NCBI GenBank assembly: GCA_942492935.1
Contig: OW818654.1
Coordinates: 3,968,001-4,032,000 of the forward strand
Reading direction: 5' to 3'
DNA: 64,000 nt
Source of the DNA: JANJUO01 sp942492935
GTDB taxonomy: Bacteria > Bacteroidota > Ignavibacteria > Kapaibacteriales > UBA2268
The first letter of the stretch is position 1. Each line of letters starts with the position of its first letter. Positions 59,692 to 64,000 of this stretch are shown piece by piece. The notes beneath the pieces were generated by a model, which was not told where the DNA came from, ran no database searches, and was given only the letters and a program-made list of their open reading frames with translations. The position numbers were made by a program, and so were the translations under genes.

Positions 59692-60101
59692 ATTTCAATT
59701 CTAATATAGTTCGATTAAAAGTAACGCAATGGAAATGCGGATGATAATCATCACGAAAATTTCAATTCTAATATAGTTCAATTAAAAGAAGCGGAGTTGG
59801 TTTTAATAGTAATGAAATAAACATAATTTCAATTCTAATATAGTTCGATTAAAAGCCGCTTTTTTAATATCAGCCGTATTTGGTAGAGTGAATTTCAATT
59901 CTAATATAGTTCGATTAAAAGTAGCATTGATGGATATATTCGGAACTGAAAACGCTGATTTCAATTCTAATATAGTTCGATTAAAAGTTATTAAAACCCA
60001 TATTAAAAATCTCCATATATTTATTTCAATTCTAATATAGTTCGATTAAAAGTTACGTCGAGAATGGAATATTAAAAGCAACCTCAATATTTCAATTCTA
60101 A
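59692..60101 (+). CRISPR. CRISPR array, 7 repeats (last truncated) and 6 spacers
   Basis: The 30-bp repeat begins ATTTCAATTCTAATATAG and ends TTCGATTAAAAG. Repeats start at 59692, 59759, 59826, 59892, 59958, 60023 and 60089. Spacers are 37, 37, 36, 36, 35 and 36 bases and all differ. Repeat 2 has one change (TTCAATTAAAAG). The seventh repeat breaks after 12-13 bases where the IS1182-type element begins. The repeat style resembles type I-B or III arrays. No cas gene is present in the window, so the array is an orphan here. Confidence 0.97.
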
Positions 60102-61603
60102 CAGTCTGTTGAAAAAGTAAAACAATAAAAAGAAGTATAAGTCGTTTATAATCATAATGTTAATGACAACGGATATGATTTTGAAATGATAAAGAAAAAG
60201 GTATTAGACATTCAAGTGCCAACCTGGATATTTACAAAAGAGCTCCAGGTTCAGCCTCAAATATCATTTTATAGCAAATTGAATCAAATATTAGAGAAGA
60301 TGAAATTTTCCTAGAAAGTGCATAAATTAACTGAATCACACTATAGTTCAAAGAAAAATGTAAGACCACCTGTGGATCCTGTGGTATATTTTAAAATGGT
60401 GATGATTGGATTTTTTGAAAATATCAGAAGTGAGCGTGGAATTGCATCCCGTTGTGCCGATTCAATCTCAATACGTTCATTTTTAGGATATGAATTAACC
60501 GAATCCACCCCTGATCACTCAACTTTATCAATCATTCGCAAGCGTTTACCTGTACAGATTTACTCACAAGTATTTTCAATAGTATTAGAAGAATTAAGAA
60601 AAGAGGGTTTAGTAAAAGGGAAAAATATATCACTTGATAGTTCAGTTATAGAGGCCAATGCCTCCTTAAAATCTTTAAAGAATCGCTTTACCGCAGAGGA
60701 TTATAGCAGTTATGTGAAAGAATTAGCTAAGGCAGATGGGGTTGATATATCCGATCCAGCGGCAGTAGCCCGCTAAGACCGCAAGCGAAAGGACAGAAAA
60801 ACTTCAAATGAAGAATGGCAAAATCCATACGACAAAGATGCAAAAATAGGCAAAACCAAAGCTGGTGCAACAGATATGATTTATAAGCCTGAGAATACAG
60901 TTGACCTTGATACCGGAGCCATCATAGATGCCAACATATTATTAGGAGATAGTGGCGATGCAGAAGGACAATCAGAACGAATAATGAATGCACAGATAAG
61001 ATTGTTTGATATAAGTGAAAATCCGGTAGAAGCCACATTAATAGAAACAGTTAGCAATGATAAGGGATATTTTAAATTAGATGAAATCGTATCAATACAG
61101 AATCAGGATATAGAATCAAACATACCGGATAAGCAAATAAATCGCAACAAAGAAAAATTAACAGATGAAGAAATACTGGCATTGGAATTAGCCAAATCAT
61201 CAACCAAAAGTAAAGCAGGGAAAGATTTATTGAAGCGAAGAGGGATGTATGTAGAGCGTAGTTTTGCTCATGTACTTGATAGTGGTGGTTTTCGGCGAAC
61301 GTATTTAAAAGGTCAAGAAAAAAATCAGAAGCGATATTATATCGCAACTGCTTGCTATAACCTTTCCTTATTAATGAGAACGATTTTCGGGGTTGGCACT
61401 CCAAAACAAGCATTTGCGGGCTTAATTTTTAATTTATTTTCAATTTACAAACTAATTTCACCATTAGCTTGTAAAGCAAATCATACCAAAAATTCATTTC
61501 AGATAAAAATTCACACAATTATAAAAAAAAAATCTTACTCAAACTCAATTTTTAACACAAATTTCTACTTTTTGTGCTTAGCACTTTATCAACAGACTGT
61601 TAG
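60098..61603 (+). mobile_element. IS1182-type insertion sequence within the last CRISPR repeat
   Basis: Perfect 15-bp terminal inverted repeats CTAACAGTCTGTTGA (60098-60112) and TCAACAGACTGTTAG (61589-61603) bound one transposase frame. The left end sits inside CRISPR repeat 7. The right flank is not the remainder of that repeat, so the array beyond the IS has been deleted or rearranged. Confidence 0.88.
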
Positions 61604-61607
61604 ATAA
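60186..61607 (+). pseudogene. IS1182 family transposase with two in-frame stops
   Basis: A single frame runs from the ATG at 60186 to 61607 without frameshift, but it is cut by TAG at 60312-60314 and TAA at 60774-60776. Conserved parts lie in all three pieces: YSSKKNVRPPVDPVVYFKMV and the first catalytic Asp in SLDSSVIEANASL (piece 2); VDLDTGAIIDANILLGDSGD, SNDKGYF (second Asp) and YVERSFAHVLDSGGFRR (catalytic Glu) in piece 3. The C-terminus reads into the right terminal repeat. Two nonsense changes with otherwise intact coding imply recent inactivation. The element could move only if an intact copy elsewhere supplies transposase. Confidence 0.85.
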
Positions 61608-61663
61608 ATTATGACTTAGTTAGTTGTTTTTTGCACCTGAGTTTTTTATTTGGCGGCTCTTAT

Positions 61664-63013
61664 CTAACTCGCTGCCTCGTGTTGCACAATCTTTACACCA
61701 TATTTTTCTAATTCCTTTTGTAAGTGCTTTATTTTCTTTTCCTTATATTCTTCTTGATATTCCGCAAAAGGTCTTGGACTAAATATTTTTTGTTTTTTTA
61801 CCATATTATACCATATTGTTGCAATTTTTCTTGCAGTTGCAACAACTGCTTGTTTTGGTCCTGACCTCGCCCTTATACGTCTATAAAAATCGCCTAATTC
61901 ATTTTTACTTCTTGCTAAGGAACTGGCTGCAGTTTTAAATGCTTGACCTGCTCGGTTCTTCTTTTTGGGGATATGACTGCTTATTATTTTACCACCAGAT
62001 ATTTTATTGTTGGGTGCTAAACCGAGCCAACTTACAAAATGTTTAACTGTTTTCCATTTTGTCATATCTTGTCCCGTTTCAGACAGTATTTCTAAGCCAG
62101 TCAATGCGCTTATACCCCATATTTCTGTAACATCCACACTCAATATGCTTTTCAAATATTGTGTCATATCAAAGAATGGATGATTTTTGGTCTTTCTTTT
62201 ATTGTGCTTTTTACACTTTGTATCTGCATCTGTATCTGTATCATCCTCCTTTATCATTCCTTTTAAAACTTTTTCTATTTCTAAATCACATTCTTGTATT
62301 TTTTCGTTATAATATTTATATAAATCATTTGCCTGCTTCAATTCAAATAAATATTCTTGTCGCCAATATCCATTTAATGATTTTATTATTTCTTCTTTGG
62401 TTGCCTTTATTCTACTATCTACCAATCCTGACAAATATGTTGCATCTCTGTTGCCAGATAAAATGGCTTCTACTATCCTTCTTCCGCTCACACCAGTCAA
62501 ATCTGATATTACTGTATGGAGTTTTATATTCATTTGTTCCATGGCTTTCTGCATGTGTTGTATCTCACGTGCAGCTCCTTGTATCAAATTTTTCCTTTGA
62601 CGATAATAATCACGCAACTCCCGGATTTCTACACTTGGTTGAAAGCTATTACTCAATAAACCATAGCTATGAAGACGTTGTATCCATTCACTATCTGTAT
62701 CATCGGACTTACGACCAGATACATTCTTCACAAATTTTGAATTCGCTAAATATACCGATATGCCATGCTCTTCTAATAACAAGTATAATTGAAGCCAATA
62801 TACACCTGTTGATTCCATCGCTACTGTGTCAATTCCACACTTTTTTAACCAAGTGCAGATTTCTTGCAAATCTTCTGTGAATGTTCCAAATTTTCGTGTC
62901 GGTTGAGGGTCCCTGTTCGATGGAACTGCAACCCAATGCTCAGTATCACCAATATCTATTCCAGCTGCATTTGGATTGCAAATTTGCAATGATTGTTCTT
63001 CATGCTTTCCCAT
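61664..63013 (-). CDS. IS110 family transposase (DEDD recombinase)
   Basis: The protein is 449 aa from the ATG at 63013, with GGAG upstream; a TTG 15 bases earlier is the alternative. The N-terminal RuvC-like DEDD domain shows GIDIGDTEHWVAV (Asp), VAMESTGVYWLQL (Glu) and GRKSDDTDSEWIQRL (Asp pair). The C-terminal domain shows LTGLEILSETGQDMTKWK and FVSWLGLAPNNKISGGK with the conserved Ser, then a basic tail with FYRRIRARSGPKQAVVAT. A charged helical insert (about 245-285) separates the two. All catalytic residues are present, so it may be active. IS110 enzymes are guided by a bridge RNA from the element's non-coding end; a candidate lies just upstream. Confidence 0.92.
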   Translation of the reverse strand: MGKHEEQSLQICNPNAAGIDIGDTEHWVAVPSNRDPQPTRKFGTFTEDLQEICTWLKKCGIDTVAMESTGVYWLQLYLLLEEHGISVYLANSKFVKNVSGRKSDDTDSEWIQRLHSYGLLSNSFQPSVEIRELRDYYRQRKNLIQGAAREIQHMQKAMEQMNIKLHTVISDLTGVSGRRIVEAILSGNRDATYLSGLVDSRIKATKEEIIKSLNGYWRQEYLFELKQANDLYKYYNEKIQECDLEIEKVLKGMIKEDDTDTDADTKCKKHNKRKTKNHPFFDMTQYLKSILSVDVTEIWGISALTGLEILSETGQDMTKWKTVKHFVSWLGLAPNNKISGGKIISSHIPKKKNRAGQAFKTAASSLARSKNELGDFYRRIRARSGPKQAVVATARKIATIWYNMVKKQKIFSPRPFAEYQEEYKEKKIKHLQKELEKYGVKIVQHEAAS

Positions 63014-63059
63014 TGAATTCTTCTCCAAATATTTATTAATATTTTTTTTATTGTAATTA

Positions 63060-63170
63060 GCCTGATTGTCTGTAATTTTCTTGCAATCTCTTATGCGGAA
63101 TTATCGATTTCGATATTACCAATTATGCACTCGCAGACAATCAGTGCCAGACTGAGTATAATGGCACTAA
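63060..63170 (-). ncRNA. Candidate IS110 bridge RNA
   Basis: Read on the minus strand, just upstream of the transposase, the non-coding end folds as follows. First comes a 5' hairpin AGTGCCA / TGGCACT (63162-63168 with 63143-63149, 12-base loop). Then comes a perfect 11-bp stem CTGATTGTCTG / CAGACAATCAG (63134-63144 with 63062-63072) enclosing 61 bases that include the hairpin TATCGA-AA-TCGATA (63102-63115). A 5' stem-loop followed by a long stem with large internal loops is the published layout of IS110-group bridge RNAs. Exact ends, loops and target pairing were not determined. Confidence 0.45.
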
Positions 63171-63236
63171 GATTAGGATAATATAAAAAATATTGCTAAA
63201 TTTGTATGAGTATAAATTACAAATATGGCATAAGAA

Positions 63237-64000
63237 ATGACAAACAACATATCAATGAAATTATCCGCTCAACTCAAAGAAGAGTTAAGCACAAATTTAC
63301 TTCCATTGTTTTATAAATCTGTTAAGTCAATAGTAGTAGGTGAAGATAGTAATGACACCAAATTCAGGGATCGTGTATTTAACCAATGCGATACTTTGCT
63401 TACAATGATAAGTACTTCAACTCAAACAGATAAAAGTCTTCAAAATTCTGTAAATATCTTTTCACAGATACATGAGGAAAATATAAAACGTATAACAGAA
63501 TTTGAGAAAACATCAATGGAATCAGCATTAACAGAAAAACGGAGTTCAGGTCGTCCGCGAAAGTATTTTACATCTGCAGCTAAAAGCAAGCAAAAAAGTA
63601 TATCAAGCAATACGTCGGCATTTTCACAGGCACGTAACCGTTTAAAATTATCTTACGTAAAAGAAGTATTTGAATACTCAAGTAAATCAACCACAAATAA
63701 CAAACAAATATTTTTTGGTAGGCCTGTATATATTACAGATGGCACATTTCTTCAAATGCAAGATACAGACAGCATAAATGCTGTTTACAAAAAATCAAAA
63801 GAAGCTGGCTATCCTCGTGGGCTATTAAGCATCATTATTCAGCAAGGAACAGGACTAATCACTGATTTTAGATTAGGAAGTGATGCGAAAAGCGAATTAG
63901 AATATTTTGCAGAAATGATTAACAATCTGGAAAAGGGCAGTTTACTTTTAGCCGATGATTTATATAATTGTTTTGCAATATTTGTACTTTTGAAAAATAG
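63237..64000 (+). CDS. IS4-type transposase, C-terminus outside window
   Basis: An open frame from the ATG at 63237 runs off the window end after 254 codons. The N-terminus (MTNNISMKLSAQLKEELSTN) is helical. A basic stretch SSGRPRKYF follows near residue 105. The first catalytic Asp lies in GRPVYITDGTFLQMQDT (about 165) and a second acidic motif in GSLLLADDLYNCFAIF (about 240), as in IS4-family DDE transposases. The catalytic Glu would lie beyond the window. It is divergent from the IS110 gene, with about 220 bases between them that also hold the candidate bridge RNA. Its own terminal repeat was not identified. Confidence 0.75.
   Translation, partial: MTNNISMKLSAQLKEELSTNLLPLFYKSVKSIVVGEDSNDTKFRDRVFNQCDTLLTMISTSTQTDKSLQNSVNIFSQIHEENIKRITEFEKTSMESALTEKRSSGRPRKYFTSAAKSKQKSISSNTSAFSQARNRLKLSYVKEVFEYSSKSTTNNKQIFFGRPVYITDGTFLQMQDTDSINAVYKKSKEAGYPRGLLSIIIQQGTGLITDFRLGSDAKSELEYFAEMINNLEKGSLLLADDLYNCFAIFVLLKN

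Noticed and set aside
60089..61615. Target-site duplication of the IS1182 element
   Set aside because: The left flank (TTTCAATTCTA) and right flank (GATAAATTATG) share no direct repeat, so none can be called.
61599..61668. Inverted repeat GTTAGATAA / TTATCTAAC spanning the IS1182 end and the IS110 stop codon
   Set aside because: One arm is part of the IS1182 terminal repeat and the other overlaps the IS110 stop; no T-run and wide spacing, so probably chance.
62161..62880. Plus-strand frame of 239 codons opposite the IS110 gene
   Set aside because: Long but antisense to conserved DEDD transposase motifs; hydrophobic low-complexity composition, typical of a shadow frame.
57305..64000. Hidden cas genes in the mobile island
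   Set aside because: All substantial frames here are accounted for by transposases and the SIR2 remnant; no Cas1, Cas2, Cas3 or Cas6 motif was seen.

Overview
The window is strongly AT-rich bacterial DNA from the Bacteroidota/Chlorobiota-Ignavibacteriota (FCB) side of the tree. The evidence is several secreted proteins with type IX secretion (T9SS) type A C-terminal sorting domains, one well-spaced Bacteroidota-type promoter (TTTG-N19-TAnnTTTG), K+-dependent membrane pyrophosphatase, OPT transporter and Asp-box surface proteins. The genus cannot be named from sequence alone.

Region 1 (1-28581, all minus strand) is a surface-protein locus: a small T9SS cargo protein, two adjacent tail-fibre-like repeat proteins (1325 and 1234 aa), a 3762-aa beta-helix/Ig/Fn3 adhesin with a T9SS sorting domain, a lipoprotein, and the first 2235 residues of another giant beta-helix/Ig-like protein that runs off the window start. 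The proteins share modules, so the locus looks grown by duplication and shuffling.

Region 2 (29087-38349, plus) holds rsmB, a HAD phosphatase, and then a tightly packed four-gene operon: methyltransferase, SerB-like HAD, nucleotidyltransferase, and a 1639-aa glycosyltransferase with a CDP-glycerol-transferase-like domain, two GT2 domains and a GT4 domain. This probably makes a phosphate-containing surface glycan.

Region 3 (38455-56836) is mostly housekeeping and envelope genes: an Asp-box T9SS protein, recQ, an acyl-CoA carboxylase beta subunit broken by a one-base frameshift, a secreted cyclophilin, an OPT transporter, a GT87 glycosyltransferase, a membrane pyrophosphatase with Na+-type motif, and an arylsulfotransferase-like protein carrying seven Fn3-like repeats and a T9SS tail. 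Intergenic spaces carry three families of short palindromic repeats and clear hairpin terminators.

Region 4 (57305-64000) is a decayed mobile/defence island: an IS256-type (Zn-binding variant) element that abuts a 5'-truncated SIR2-family gene, a short CRISPR array whose last repeat is cut by an IS1182-type element with two in-frame stops, an IS110 element whose upstream non-coding end folds like a bridge RNA, and an IS4-type transposase running off the window end. No cas genes are visible. No rRNA or tRNA gene was recognised.
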